This document shows positions 1 to 8,680 of a stretch of DNA of 64,000 bases, piece after piece; within the stretch, counting starts at the first letter, position 1, and every line of letters starts with the position of its first letter. Origin of the DNA: Novosphingobium sediminicola (GTDB lineage Bacteria; Pseudomonadota; Alphaproteobacteria; Sphingomonadales; Sphingomonadaceae); contig NZ_JACIDX010000010.1 in the NCBI RefSeq assembly GCF_014196525.1, positions 124,001-188,000 on the forward strand. Direction: 5' to 3'. The notes under the pieces are model-generated. The model saw only the letters and a program-made list of their open reading frames with translations, had not been told where the DNA came from and did not search any database. A program made the position numbers and the translations under genes.

Positions 1-345
<345 letters not shown>

Positions 346-354
346 GTTAGGTTT

Positions 355-572
355 GCCTCCGGCGGGCAAAGGGTCTCGACCCTTTGCAATCCCATTATGG
401 GGATGATGGGGGCTGGATTGTGCGATGATTTCTGAAAGCCTGCGGCGCGGAGAGCTTGCTCCACAAAGCGCCGCAGGCTTTAAAATTTGAACGGGGCGTC
501 CGACACCCAGCGGCGAACCCGTGGCGCAACAAAGACAGTAATGGGAGCGCGAGGGTTTAGACCCTCGCATTT
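355..572. repeat. Composite hairpin repeat, copy 1 (modules A, B, C)
   Basis: Three modules lie in a row. Module A (355-400) contains the inverted repeat GCAAAGGGTC/GACCCTTTGC at 366-387. Module B (436-480) is a 13-bp stem, AAGCCTGCGGCGC with its complement at 468-480, and probably terminates guaB. Module C (495-572) ends in the stem GCGAGGGT/ACCCTCGC at 549-568. The same modules recur near 6.2 kb and 21.3 kb, some inverted. This is a REP/BIME-like dispersed repeat family. Confidence 0.85.
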
Positions 573-612
573 AAACTTTCTTCAAAACCCCAAAAGGCGA
601 AGCCCACCCGAC

Positions 613-1791
613 ATGACCCCCCAAGCCCGTGTTCAGGCCGCGATTGAGATCCTTGACGAGGTGATTGCGGCGGCGCGCAGGCAAGGCGCTCCGGCGGATC
701 GGATCATCACCGAATGGTTCCGCACGCGCCGCTTTGCGGGCAGCAAGGACCGGCGGGCGGTGCGCGAACTGGTTTACGGCGCGATCCGCGCCTGCGGCCC
801 GGTTCCGATCAGCGGGCGTGCGGCGATGCTGCGCGTGGCGCAGGGGGATGCGGGGCTGAGCGCGCTGTTCGATGGCGGGCGTCATGCGCCTGCGCCGATT
901 GATCCGCTGGAGGAAGTGGCGCAGGGCGGGGTCGCCCCGGACTGGCTGGCGCAACGTCTGGCGGCGGGCGGGGTTGCGGGGGCGGAGGCTCTGGCTCTGC
1001 TGGACCGCGCGCCTTTGGATGTGCGCGTCAATGCGCTCAAGGCGGATCGCGCCTCGCTGGCTTTGCCGGAAAGTGGCGAGGCTCTGCTGGCCCCGCAAGG
1101 ATTGCGTTTTCCCGCCAACACTCCGGTTGAGGGCTGGGACGCCTATGCGCAGGGGCAGATCGAGGTACAGGACGGCGGCTCGCAACTGGTATGCGGCGCG
1201 GTCGAGGCGCAGCCGGGCGAGACGGTGATCGACCTGTGCGCCGGGGCGGGGGGCAAGACTTTGGCTCTGGCCGCAGCGATGGGCAATCGTGGGCGGCTGA
1301 TCGCTTGCGATGTGGACCGGGCGCGGCTCTCGCGTCTGGCCCCGCGCGCGGAAAGGGCCGGTGCGCTGATTGCCGAAACGATCCTGATGAACCCGAACCG
1401 TGAGGTTGAGGCTCTTGCCCCGCTGATGGGGCAGGCCGATGCGGTGCTGATCGACGCGCCTTGCAGCGGGACCGGCACTTGCCGGCGCAACCCGGAGGCG
1501 CGCTGGCGGCTGACCGAGGTGGAACTGGGGCGGATTGCGGGCATCCAGTCGCGGCTGCTCGATCTGGCGGTGGGGCTGCTCAAGCCGGGCGGGCGGATCA
1601 TTTTTGTCACCTGCTCGCTGCTGGACGAAGAGGGCGCGGATCAGTTCGCCGCTTTCCTTGCGCGCCATCGCACGATGCGCCCGGAGCCCATCGACATGGC
1701 TGCTGGTGAAAAGCGGGGGCAGGGTATCCGTTTGTCCCCGGCGCGTGACGCCACCGATGGCTTCTTTGTTGCGCGCGCCCGCTTGTTGTAA
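613..1791 (+). CDS. rsmB: RsmB/NOP2-family 16S rRNA (cytosine-C5) methyltransferase
   Basis: A 392-residue SAM-dependent RNA m5C methyltransferase. The N-terminal half is a NusB-like RNA-binding region. The catalytic half shows the SAM-binding loop VIDLCAGAGGKT (about residues 205-216), the motif IV cysteine in DAPCSGTG (about 280) and the motif VI cysteine in FVTCS (about 332); the two cysteines are the release and nucleophile residues of this family. The frame stays open back to a TTG at 487, but that stretch lies in the dispersed repeat, so the ATG at 613 is the better start. The substrate is probably 16S rRNA. Assignment to RsmB rather than a paralogue is inferred. Confidence 0.85.
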   Translation: MTPQARVQAAIEILDEVIAAARRQGAPADRIITEWFRTRRFAGSKDRRAVRELVYGAIRACGPVPISGRAAMLRVAQGDAGLSALFDGGRHAPAPIDPLEEVAQGGVAPDWLAQRLAAGGVAGAEALALLDRAPLDVRVNALKADRASLALPESGEALLAPQGLRFPANTPVEGWDAYAQGQIEVQDGGSQLVCGAVEAQPGETVIDLCAGAGGKTLALAAAMGNRGRLIACDVDRARLSRLAPRAERAGALIAETILMNPNREVEALAPLMGQADAVLIDAPCSGTGTCRRNPEARWRLTEVELGRIAGIQSRLLDLAVGLLKPGGRIIFVTCSLLDEEGADQFAAFLARHRTMRPEPIDMAAGEKRGQGIRLSPARDATDGFFVARARLL

Positions 1792-1878
1792 GCGCAAGGC
1801 TTTGGTAGCAAGATTGTCATGTTCGAAGCCTCCCCTGATATTCGGCGGTTTCGCCCCGTTTCGGCCAAGGAAATAGTC

Positions 1879-2391
1879 ATGCGTTTTGCCCCCGTCTCGG
1901 CTGCCCTCTCGCTGGCTCTGGCGGTGGCGGCCAGCAGCAGCCATTCGGCCCCGGTCGAGGTGCTGGACCCGCGCGCGGCGGTGCTGGAGGAAGCCGGGCG
2001 CGTGGCGCTGAACGCGGGCGAGGTGGACCGGGCAACCGATGCCTATGAGGCCGCGTTGGCGATTCAGCCCGGTTCGAGCCGGATCACCATTTCGCTGGCG
2101 CAGGCCGCGCGGATGCAGGGAATGCAGGGCAAGGCGCTGCATTATTACCGCACCGTTTTGAGCCGCGATCCGCAGAATATCGACGCCATGGGCGGCGAGG
2201 GCGAGACGCTGGCCGAAAAGGGCGCGGTGGAAAAGGCGCGCGAGAATCTGGCCAAGATCGAAAGCATGGGCGGCAAGGGCAGCGAGGCGGCGAACCGTCT
2301 GGCCGCCGCCATCGCCAAGGGCGCGCTGCCCAGCGCCAAAGTGGCCAGCACGGCGGATGTTGCCGCCAAGCCGACCCCTCAGACCAATTAA
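1879..2391 (+). CDS. Secreted TPR-repeat protein
   Basis: A 170-residue protein that opens with a clear signal peptide (MRFAPVSAALSLALAVAASS, probable cleavage near SHSA-P). Tandem tetratricopeptide repeats follow (AGRVALNAGEVDRATDAYEA, AQAARMQGMQGKALHYYRTV, and a third from about residue 110). The ATG at 1879 is chosen because it starts the signal peptide; the frame is open upstream to 1819. It probably serves as a periplasmic scaffold or envelope-assembly factor, but no partner can be named. Its stop codon overlaps the stop of the convergent rppH gene. Confidence 0.8.
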   Translation: MRFAPVSAALSLALAVAASSSHSAPVEVLDPRAAVLEEAGRVALNAGEVDRATDAYEAALAIQPGSSRITISLAQAARMQGMQGKALHYYRTVLSRDPQNIDAMGGEGETLAEKGAVEKARENLAKIESMGGKGSEAANRLAAAIAKGALPSAKVASTADVAAKPTPQTN

Positions 2392-2888
2392 ATAAGCGCG
2401 CGGAATTCTTCCAGCACGGCGCGATAGACGCGCTTTTTGAACGGCACGATCAATTCGGGCAGGTGATCGGCCTCGGCCCATTTCCATGCGTTGAATTCGG
2501 CCGGATTATGCGCGTTCAGGTCGATGTCATCGTCATGGCCGTTAAAGCGCATCAGGAACCAGTGCTGACGCTGGCCGCGATATTTGCCCTTCCACAGCTT
2601 GCCGATCAGATGATCGGGCAGATCGTAGAGCAATTCCTCGCGCGTTTGGGCCAGAATTGTCGCATGAGCCTCGCCCACGCCGGTTTCTTCGGCCAATTCG
2701 CGAAAGGCGGCGGCGCGCAATTCCTCGCCGGGGTCGATTCCGCCCTGGGGCATCTGCCAGAAATCGCCTTCGCCATCGACTTCGCTTTCGCGCTGGTCGA
2801 TTCGGCGGCCGACGAAAACCCGGCCATGGGCATTCACCAGCATCACGCCAACGCAGGGACGATAGGGCAGGGAAGCAAGATCGGTCAT
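2388..2888 (-). CDS. rppH: RNA pyrophosphohydrolase (Nudix)
   Basis: A 166-residue Nudix hydrolase that removes pyrophosphate from 5'-triphosphorylated RNA, the step that opens mRNA to decay, and may also act on dinucleoside polyphosphates. The Nudix box is complete: GGIDPGEELRAAAFRELAEETGV around residues 48-70 holds the metal-binding REL-EE core. The N-terminal YRPCVGVMLVN and the WQMPQGG motif are typical of RppH rather than MutT. It converges on the TPR gene and the stop codons share bases. Confidence 0.93.
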   Translation of the reverse strand: MTDLASLPYRPCVGVMLVNAHGRVFVGRRIDQRESEVDGEGDFWQMPQGGIDPGEELRAAAFRELAEETGVGEAHATILAQTREELLYDLPDHLIGKLWKGKYRGQRQHWFLMRFNGHDDDIDLNAHNPAEFNAWKWAEADHLPELIVPFKKRVYRAVLEEFRALI

Positions 2889-3220
2889 GGGGTTAGGCAG
2901 GCTTTCATTGTTGCAGGGCGGCAGGATAGACGCCTTGGCCGCGCCTTCAAAGGGGAAAAGGTGAGGGCGCGGGGCAATAGAATCGCGATTGCCGCTTGAC
3001 TAGAGCCCGCAACAGGTTTTGGGCAATTAGAACAGGTCCGTGCGCATGTGGGCTCTTTGGGCGGCGTTAAGGATTGTCGGCCGGATAACGCATCAAAAAC
3101 CAACGATGCGTTTTTGTGCTGACAGTTTTTCTCGATTGCACATGCGACGCCGCCGCGCCAAGGGCGATCACCTTCGGCGCGAAAGCAGCAGCGGTTCGGG
3201 CCGGGTATGGAAGGACGATG
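2889..3220. other. Intergenic region upstream of the oxidoreductase operon
   Basis: About 330 bases lie between the divergent rppH and korA starts. The plus-strand frame is open from 3116 to korA but has no convincing ribosome site before 3218. A TTGACT at 2996-3001 could be a -35 element, but no good -10 box sits at the right distance. No RNA gene or repeat was recognised here. Confidence 0.4.
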
Positions 3221-5101
3221 ATGGCTACTGTTCTGGAAGCGGGCGCGAACGAAGGGCGTTCGACTGACAACACACCCGAAGCGGTGGTGGTGCGTTTTGC
3301 GGGCGATTCGGGCGACGGCATGCAGTTGACGGGCGGGCAGTTCACGCTCTCGACCGCGCTGGCGGGCAATGATCTGGCCACGTTCCCCGACTTTCCGGCG
3401 GAAATCCGCGCGCCTCAGGGCACGCTGTTCGGCGTTTCGGCCTTCCAGATCAATTTCGGCAGCACCGAGATTTCGACTGCGGGCGACCAGCCCGACGTGC
3501 TGGTGGCGATGAACCCCGCCGCGTTGAAAACCAATGTGCAGAGCCTCAAGACCGGCGGCCTGATCATTGCCGACTCGGGCGAGTTCAACAAGCGCAACCT
3601 GGAAAAGGCCAAGTATGAGAGCAACCCGCTCGAAGACGGCAGCCTGGCCAAGTGGAACCTGCTGGCTTTTGACATTTCCAAGCTGACGCTGGAATCGGTC
3701 AAGCCTTTCGGCCTTGGCAACAAGGAAGCGCTGCGCTGCAAGAATATGTGGACGCTGGGCCTTTCGCTCTGGATGTTCGATCGTCCGCGCCAGCCGTTGA
3801 TCGATTGGCTCAACACCAAGTTCGCCAAGAACAAGGTGCTGGCCGACGCCAATATTGCGGCGCTGAACGCGGGCCATGCTTACGGCGAGACGGCCGAAAT
3901 CGGCGGTCAGGTCAAGAAGCTGCATATCGAGGCCGCGCCCCAGACGCCGGGCCTCTATCGCACGATCACGGGCGCGGATGCCATCAGCCTTGGCCTGATT
4001 GCCGGTGCGCAACTGGCCGAACTGCCGCTGTTCTTTGGCGGTTATCCGATCACGCCCGCCTCGGCGATCCTGCATAATCTGGCCAAGCTGAAAGAATTTG
4101 GCGTCACGACCTTCCAGGCCGAAGACGAAATCGCCGCTGTGGCCAGCGCGATTGGCGCGTCCTACGCCGGTTCGCTGGGCGTTACGTCTTCCTCGGGTCC
4201 TGGCATCGCGCTCAAGACGGAAGCCATCGGCCTTGCGGTGATGACCGAGCTGCCGCTGGTGATCGTGAACTCGCAGCGTGGCGGCCCGTCGACCGGCCTG
4301 CCCACCAAGACCGAACAGTCGGACCTGTATCAGGCGGTCTATGGCCGCAATGGCGATACCCCGCTGCCCGTTATCGCCGCGCGTTCGCCCGCCGATGCGT
4401 TTGACTGCGCGATTGAGGCCTGCCGTCTGGCGGTGCAGTTCATGACGCCGGTGATGCTGCTGACCGATGGTTATATCGGCAATGCCGCCGAACCGTGGAA
4501 GGTGCCGGACCCCGAGGGCTTCACGCCGTTCCCGGCCAAGTTCCTTGAGGAAAACAACAATCCCGAGGGCAAGGTTCTGCCCTATAAGCGCGATGAAAAT
4601 GGCGTGCGCCCCTGGATCAAGCCGGGCACCCCGGATCTGATGCACCGTATCGGCGGTATCGAGAAGGCGCCCGACACCGGCGACCTCGATTACTCGCCCG
4701 CCACGCACCAGTTGCAGACCGACGCCCGCAAGGCCAAGGTCGATGGCATCGCCAACCACATCCCCGCGCAGGAAGTGTCGCAGGGGACGCAGGGCGGCAA
4801 GCTGGCGCTGGTCGGCTGGGGCAGCACCTATGGCGCGATCCATCAGGCCGTGCGCCGCGCGCGCGCCAAGGGGCTCGACGTGTCGCACATCCATATCCGC
4901 CACGTCTGGCCGATGCCGACCAATCTGGGCGATCTGCTGCGCAGCTATGACAAGATCATCGTGCCCGAAATGAACACGGGCCAGCTCAAGACCGTGCTGC
5001 GCGATCAGTATCTGGTCGATGCGCGTCCGCTGAACAAGGTTTCCGGCCAGCCCTTCACCATCGCGGAAATCGAAGCCGCGATTGAAGCTGCTCTGGCGTA
5101 A
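3221..5101 (+). CDS. korA: 2-oxoacid:ferredoxin oxidoreductase, alpha (fused gamma-alpha) subunit
   Basis: A 626-residue subunit that, with the next gene product, oxidatively decarboxylates a 2-oxoacid (probably 2-oxoglutarate) to acyl-CoA using ferredoxin as acceptor. The first about 190 residues are the gamma domain (VVVRFAGDSGDGMQLTGGQ). The rest is the pyrimidine-binding alpha domain (ITGADAISLGLIAGAQLAEL, TSSSGPGIALKTEAIGLAV). The ATG at 3221 sits six bases after GGAAGGA; the adjacent ATG at 3218 is the alternative. The beta subunit starts 12 bases downstream, so the two form an operon. Substrate choice between 2-oxoglutarate and pyruvate cannot be settled from the sequence. Confidence 0.9.
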   Translation: MATVLEAGANEGRSTDNTPEAVVVRFAGDSGDGMQLTGGQFTLSTALAGNDLATFPDFPAEIRAPQGTLFGVSAFQINFGSTEISTAGDQPDVLVAMNPAALKTNVQSLKTGGLIIADSGEFNKRNLEKAKYESNPLEDGSLAKWNLLAFDISKLTLESVKPFGLGNKEALRCKNMWTLGLSLWMFDRPRQPLIDWLNTKFAKNKVLADANIAALNAGHAYGETAEIGGQVKKLHIEAAPQTPGLYRTITGADAISLGLIAGAQLAELPLFFGGYPITPASAILHNLAKLKEFGVTTFQAEDEIAAVASAIGASYAGSLGVTSSSGPGIALKTEAIGLAVMTELPLVIVNSQRGGPSTGLPTKTEQSDLYQAVYGRNGDTPLPVIAARSPADAFDCAIEACRLAVQFMTPVMLLTDGYIGNAAEPWKVPDPEGFTPFPAKFLEENNNPEGKVLPYKRDENGVRPWIKPGTPDLMHRIGGIEKAPDTGDLDYSPATHQLQTDARKAKVDGIANHIPAQEVSQGTQGGKLALVGWGSTYGAIHQAVRRARAKGLDVSHIHIRHVWPMPTNLGDLLRSYDKIIVPEMNTGQLKTVLRDQYLVDARPLNKVSGQPFTIAEIEAAIEAALA

Positions 5102-5113
5102 GGGGTAAGATCG

Positions 5114-6157
5114 ATGAACGAAATGACCGCCATCAAGACGACCCTCAAGGACTGGGAATCGGATCAGGAAGTTCGCTGGTGCCCGGGCTGCGGTGACTAT
5201 GCGATCCTGAAAGCGGTGCAGCGCACGCTGCCCGAACTGGGTGCTGACCCGGCCAAGACCGTGTTCGTGTCGGGCATCGGCTGCTCCAGCCGCTTCCCCT
5301 ATTATGTGTCGAGCTATGGTTTCCACACGATCCATGGCCGTGCGCCTGCTTTCGCCACGGGGCTGAAGCTGGCCAATCCCGAACTCGACGTCTGGCTGGT
5401 GACGGGCGACGGCGATGGCATGTCCATCGGCGGCAACCACACGATGCACTTCCTGCGCCGCAACATCAATTCGCAGATCCTGTTGTTCAACAATGAGATC
5501 TACGGTCTGACCAAGGGCCAGTATTCGCCCACCAGCCGCGAAGGCACCAGCAGCCCGACCACTCCGTTGGGCAGCGTGGACCGTCCGATGCAGCCTTGCG
5601 CCTTTGCGCTGGGTGCGGGCGCTCGTTTCATCGCGCGCGGTTTCGATACGTCGAAGAATCTGGGCGAAGTGCTGAAGGCGGCTCATGCCCATCAGGGCGC
5701 GGCTTTCGTGGAAATCTTCCAGAACTGCATCGTCTATAACAAGGACCGCTTTGCCGACTTTACCGAGAAGGCCGTGGCTGACACCCGCCAGCTCTGGCTG
5801 AAGGATGGCGAGCCGATGCTGTTTAACAAGGGCACGCAGGGTCTGCGCCTGAACACCGATCATCTGCATCTGGAAATCGTCGATGTCGTCGATGGCGATT
5901 GGCAGGCCGCGGGCGTGCTGGTGCATGACGTCAAGAACCGTACGATCGCGCATATGCTGGTCGAATTGCCGATGGCGCTGTTTCCGGTCGCTCTGGGCGT
6001 GATCTATGACGATCCGCGCCCGACCTATGAATCGGCCCTGCTGGGTCAGGACGCCGTGGCGCGCGAAGGCAAGGTGGCCAACCTCGCCAAGCTGCTCGCC
6101 AAGGGCCAGACCTGGACGGTGCAGCCGGAGGATCAGGGGCCTTTGTCGGGAGTTTAA
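5114..6157 (+). CDS. korB: 2-oxoacid:ferredoxin oxidoreductase, beta subunit
   Basis: A 347-residue thiamine-diphosphate-binding subunit. It shows the Fe-S ligand motif CPGCGDY near residue 24, the conserved GIGCSSRFPYY, and the TPP/Mg motif GDGDGMSIGGNH followed by NNEIYGLTKGQ. It partners the upstream alpha subunit in CoA- and ferredoxin-dependent 2-oxoacid oxidation, an oxygen-tolerant bypass of the lipoate dehydrogenase complexes in aerobic proteobacteria. The ribosome site AAGGGGTAAG precedes the ATG. A hairpin-repeat block with a strong stem and T-run (6239-6276) follows and probably ends the transcript. Confidence 0.92.
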   Translation: MNEMTAIKTTLKDWESDQEVRWCPGCGDYAILKAVQRTLPELGADPAKTVFVSGIGCSSRFPYYVSSYGFHTIHGRAPAFATGLKLANPELDVWLVTGDGDGMSIGGNHTMHFLRRNINSQILLFNNEIYGLTKGQYSPTSREGTSSPTTPLGSVDRPMQPCAFALGAGARFIARGFDTSKNLGEVLKAAHAHQGAAFVEIFQNCIVYNKDRFADFTEKAVADTRQLWLKDGEPMLFNKGTQGLRLNTDHLHLEIVDVVDGDWQAAGVLVHDVKNRTIAHMLVELPMALFPVALGVIYDDPRPTYESALLGQDAVAREGKVANLAKLLAKGQTWTVQPEDQGPLSGV

Positions 6158-6165
6158 GGGTAAGG

Positions 6166-6354
6166 GCCTCCGGCGGGCAAAGGGTCTTGACCCTTTGCAA
6201 TCCCGTTACTGGTTGACCTTTGCAGCGTTTGAAATTGAAAGCCTGCGGCGCCTTTAGCTAAGCGCCGCAGGCTTTTATTATTTCATCGCCCTATCGGGCC
6301 CACCACCCCACAATGGGATTGCAAAGGGTCCGAGACCCTTTGCCCGCCGGAGGC
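6166..6354. repeat. Composite hairpin repeat, copy 2 (A, B, inverted A)
   Basis: Module A (6166-6210, stem GCAAAGGGTC/GACCCTTTGC at 6177-6198) is followed by module B (6239-6274, a 13-bp stem with AGCTAA-type loop and TTTT, acting as the korB terminator). A second module A in the opposite orientation lies at 6311-6354. The arrangement of two inverted A units around a terminator resembles a BIME. Confidence 0.85.
6239..6276 (+). terminator. Rho-independent terminator of korAB (repeat module B)
   Basis: AAGCCTGCGGCGC pairs with GCGCCGCAGGCTT across a 10-base loop, followed by TTTT. It is the first strong stem after the korB stop and is also a member of the dispersed repeat family. Confidence 0.8.
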
Positions 6355-6419
6355 AACTTTTTCCAAAACTTCCCCTTCTACCATCTTCCCAACCGCGCCC
6401 CACTTACTACCCCCAACCG

Positions 6420-7793
6420 ATGACCCAACCCATCCTCCTTTGGTTCCGCCGCGATCTTCGCCTTGCCGATCAGGCGGCGGTGATGGCGGCGGCGCACTCC
6501 GGCGCGCCGGTGATCCCGGTCTATGTGCTGGATGATGAAACGCCCAAGCACCGCAAATTAGGCGGGGCATCGCGCTGGTGGCTGCATGGCTCGCTCGAAA
6601 GCCTCGCGCGGGATTTGGAGGCGCTCGGCAGCCGGTTGATCCTGCGGCGCGGCGCGGCGGCGGAGGTTTTGGCGCAACTGGCGGCTGAGACGGGCGCGCG
6701 GGAAATCCATGGGTTGCATCATTACGAGCCGTGGTGGCGCAATGCCGAAAAAGCGATCAGGCGCAAGGGTTTGGACCTGCACCTGCATGACGGCAATTTT
6801 CTGATCCCTCCCGGCAGCGTGACGACGGGGGCGGGGACGCCCTATCGCATTTACACGCCGTTCTGGCGTCAGGTGCAATTGCGGATGCCGCCCGCAGAGC
6901 CTAGACTCGCGCCCGCAAAAATCCCCGCGCCTGAGGCTTGGCCGGCCAGTGATGCGCTGGACGACTGGGCCTTGCTGCCCACCCGCCCCGACTGGGCGCC
7001 GGGTTTCCGCGCTGAATGGACCCCCGGCGAGGGCGGCGCGCAGGATCGCCTCGAAGCGTTCCTCCCCCGCTCAAACCTTTACGAAGAACGCCGCAATCTC
7101 CCTTCGCGCCCCGGCACCAGCCGCCTCTCGCCTCATCTGGCCTTTGGCGAGATCAGCCCTGCAACCCTGTGGCATGCGGCGATGGATCAGGGCGGCTCGG
7201 TCGATGTGTTCCTTTCCGAACTGGGCTGGCGCGATTATGCGCAGAATATCATTGCCGAATTTCCCGATTACGGCGCCCATTCGGCCAAGCCCGATTTCGA
7301 GGCCATGCCATGGCGCGATGCCCCCGATGAGTTGAAGGCATGGCAGACGGGCATGACCGGCTATCCTATCGTGGACGCGGGAATGCGCGAATTGTGGGTG
7401 TCGGGGTGGATGCACAATCGGGTGCGGATGATCGTCGCCAGTTTCCTCATCAAACATCTGTTGATCGACTGGCGTCATGGCGAGCAATGGTTCTGGGATA
7501 CGCTGGTCGATGCCGATTATGGCCAGAACGCGGTCAATTGGCAGTGGTCGGCGGGATCGGGCGTGGACGCAAATCAGTTTACCCGCATCATGGCCCCTCT
7601 GACCCAAAGCCCCAAGTTTGAGGCGGGCGATTATATCCGCCGCTGGGTGCCCGAACTGGCCGATCTGGATGAGGGCGAGATCCACGATCCCACCCCGATC
7701 ACGCGCCGTCGCTGCGCCTATCCGATGCCGATTGTCGGCCACGTCGAGGGGCGCGAAAGAGCGCTGGCGGCCTATAGGATGATGAAGGGATAG
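6420..7793 (+). CDS. phrB: Deoxyribodipyrimidine photolyase (class I CPD photolyase/cryptochrome family)
   Basis: A 457-residue flavoprotein of the photolyase family, which uses blue light to split cyclobutane pyrimidine dimers. The N-terminal alpha/beta antenna domain starts LLWFRRDLRLADQAAV. The FAD-binding C-terminal half has TSRLSPHLAFGEISP, WMHNRVRMIVASFL and the lesion-binding DADYGQNAVNWQW segment (about residues 365-380). Length is normal for bacterial PhrB. No ribosome site is visible before the ATG, so translation may start from a leaderless or weakly primed message. A minus-strand structured RNA candidate lies just downstream. Confidence 0.92.
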   Translation: MTQPILLWFRRDLRLADQAAVMAAAHSGAPVIPVYVLDDETPKHRKLGGASRWWLHGSLESLARDLEALGSRLILRRGAAAEVLAQLAAETGAREIHGLHHYEPWWRNAEKAIRRKGLDLHLHDGNFLIPPGSVTTGAGTPYRIYTPFWRQVQLRMPPAEPRLAPAKIPAPEAWPASDALDDWALLPTRPDWAPGFRAEWTPGEGGAQDRLEAFLPRSNLYEERRNLPSRPGTSRLSPHLAFGEISPATLWHAAMDQGGSVDVFLSELGWRDYAQNIIAEFPDYGAHSAKPDFEAMPWRDAPDELKAWQTGMTGYPIVDAGMRELWVSGWMHNRVRMIVASFLIKHLLIDWRHGEQWFWDTLVDADYGQNAVNWQWSAGSGVDANQFTRIMAPLTQSPKFEAGDYIRRWVPELADLDEGEIHDPTPITRRRCAYPMPIVGHVEGRERALAAYRMMKG

Positions 7794-7915
7794 AAAAACA
7801 GGCGCGACCGGTCGGGGGTTCGTGGCGAGGGGCATGTCCACGAACGGCCAGCAGTCGCGCCTGCTATAGGGCTCGGGCAGCAGCGCTTCGCACTAAATAC
7901 GCTATGCCCGGTCGC
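7792..7915 (-). ncRNA. Candidate structured small RNA with its own promoter and terminator
   Basis: On the minus strand TTGCGA (7943-7948) and TATCTA (7919-7924) are 18 bases apart and form a good sigma-70 promoter. The predicted RNA begins near 7915 and ends in a T5 run at 7792-7798. Its 3' hairpin is long: CAGGCGCGAC/GTCGCGCCTG (7799-7808 with 7854-7863), GGTC/GGCC, and GTTCGTGG/CCACGAAC (7818-7825 with 7838-7845) around a C-rich loop. The 5' end GCGACCGG can instead pair with CCGGTCGC at 7804-7811, closing the whole RNA. A smaller 5' stem (CGGGCA/TGCCCG) is also present. I do not recognise it as tmRNA, SRP RNA, RNase P or a tRNA. Confidence 0.5.
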
Positions 7916-7918
7916 TGA

Positions 7919-7948
7919 TAGATATCCGCGACACAGGCATATTCGCAA
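7919..7948 (-). promoter_or_regulatory. Promoter for the minus-strand RNA candidate
   Basis: Reading the minus strand, TTGCGA is followed after 18 bases by TATCTA. It lies just past the stop codon of the SDR gene (7976), so it could drive a separate transcript rather than the tail of the purF operon. Confidence 0.4.
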
Positions 7949-7975
7949 AATGCAATGAACTATCCGTTGCTGATC

Positions 7976-8677
7976 TTAGTTAATGGTGATCCGGTGCGGG
8001 CTGGCGAAATCCTGCCCGATCAGCTCGACCACCGCATCGGCCACGACCGCGGGGTCTTTGACACTCTTGGGATCTTCGCCCGGATAGGCCTTGGCGCGCA
8101 TCGCGGTGCGGGTTGCGCGGGGATTAACAATCGCCACCTTCACCGAGGAAATATTCGCCACCTCCTGCGCATAGCAGTCGAGCAGGACCTCCTGCGCGGC
8201 CTTGGTGGCAGCATAGGCGCCCCAAAAAGCGCGCGGCTGAGTCGCCACCGTGGTGGTGATGCCGATCACGCGCCCGGCCTCGCTCTTGCGCAGCAGGCGA
8301 TCAAACGCGGCCAGCAGCGCCTGTGTGGCCAGCAGGTGGGTCGAAACCGCCTTGCCCAGCGCCTTCTGGTCAATATCGACCACCGGCATCAGCGTGGGCA
8401 GGATGCCCGCATTGACCACCATCACGTCCAGCTTGCCCCAGCGCCCCGCCACGGCCTCGGCAAGGCGCGTGATGGCATCTTGTTCGAGCAGGTCCATCGG
8501 GGCGATGGTGGCGGTGCCGCCCGCCTCGTGGATCGCCTGCTCGACGCCTTCCAGCGCCTTCACATCGCGGCCCGTGATGATGACATGCGCACCCGCCGCG
8601 GCCAAAGCCTGCGCCGTGGCCGCGCCGATCCCGCGGCTTGCGCCGGTGACGAGAGCGATCTTGCCGGACAGGTTCAT
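7976..8677 (-). CDS. SDR-family NAD(P)-dependent oxidoreductase
   Basis: A 233-residue classical short-chain dehydrogenase. It has the cofactor motif TGASRGIG (residues 11-18), NAG (about 89-91) and the catalytic YAATK. The position 13 residues before the tyrosine, normally Ser, is Thr here (GITTTVATQ), which may slow or alter catalysis. Its ATG lies three bases after the purF stop, so it is translationally coupled to purF. Substrate is unknown. The C-terminal PEDPKSVKDP-like segment resembles sphingomonad SDRs encoded beside purF. Confidence 0.85.
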   Translation of the reverse strand: MNLSGKIALVTGASRGIGAATAQALAAAGAHVIITGRDVKALEGVEQAIHEAGGTATIAPMDLLEQDAITRLAEAVAGRWGKLDVMVVNAGILPTLMPVVDIDQKALGKAVSTHLLATQALLAAFDRLLRKSEAGRVIGITTTVATQPRAFWGAYAATKAAQEVLLDCYAQEVANISSVKVAIVNPRATRTAMRAKAYPGEDPKSVKDPAVVADAVVELIGQDFASPHRITIN

Positions 8678-8680
8678 CGG

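Noticed and set aside
487..612. N-terminal extension of the RsmB-type methyltransferase from a TTG start
   Set aside because: These bases belong to repeat module C, which recurs inverted at 21.3 kb in non-coding DNA.
571..2487. A 638-residue open frame on the minus strand across the rRNA methyltransferase gene
   Set aside because: It is a shadow of high-GC coding DNA: its composition is rich in Arg, Gln and His, and it lies over two well supported plus-strand genes.
2885..5953. A 1022-residue minus-strand frame across korA-korB
   Set aside because: It has no recognisable domains and mirrors the real genes; such long antisense frames are usual at this GC content.
7792..7915. tmRNA, SRP RNA or RNase P RNA as identity of the structured RNA
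   Set aside because: No tRNA-like end, no GGAAGG tetraloop receptor region of SRP RNA and no RNase P core elements were found.
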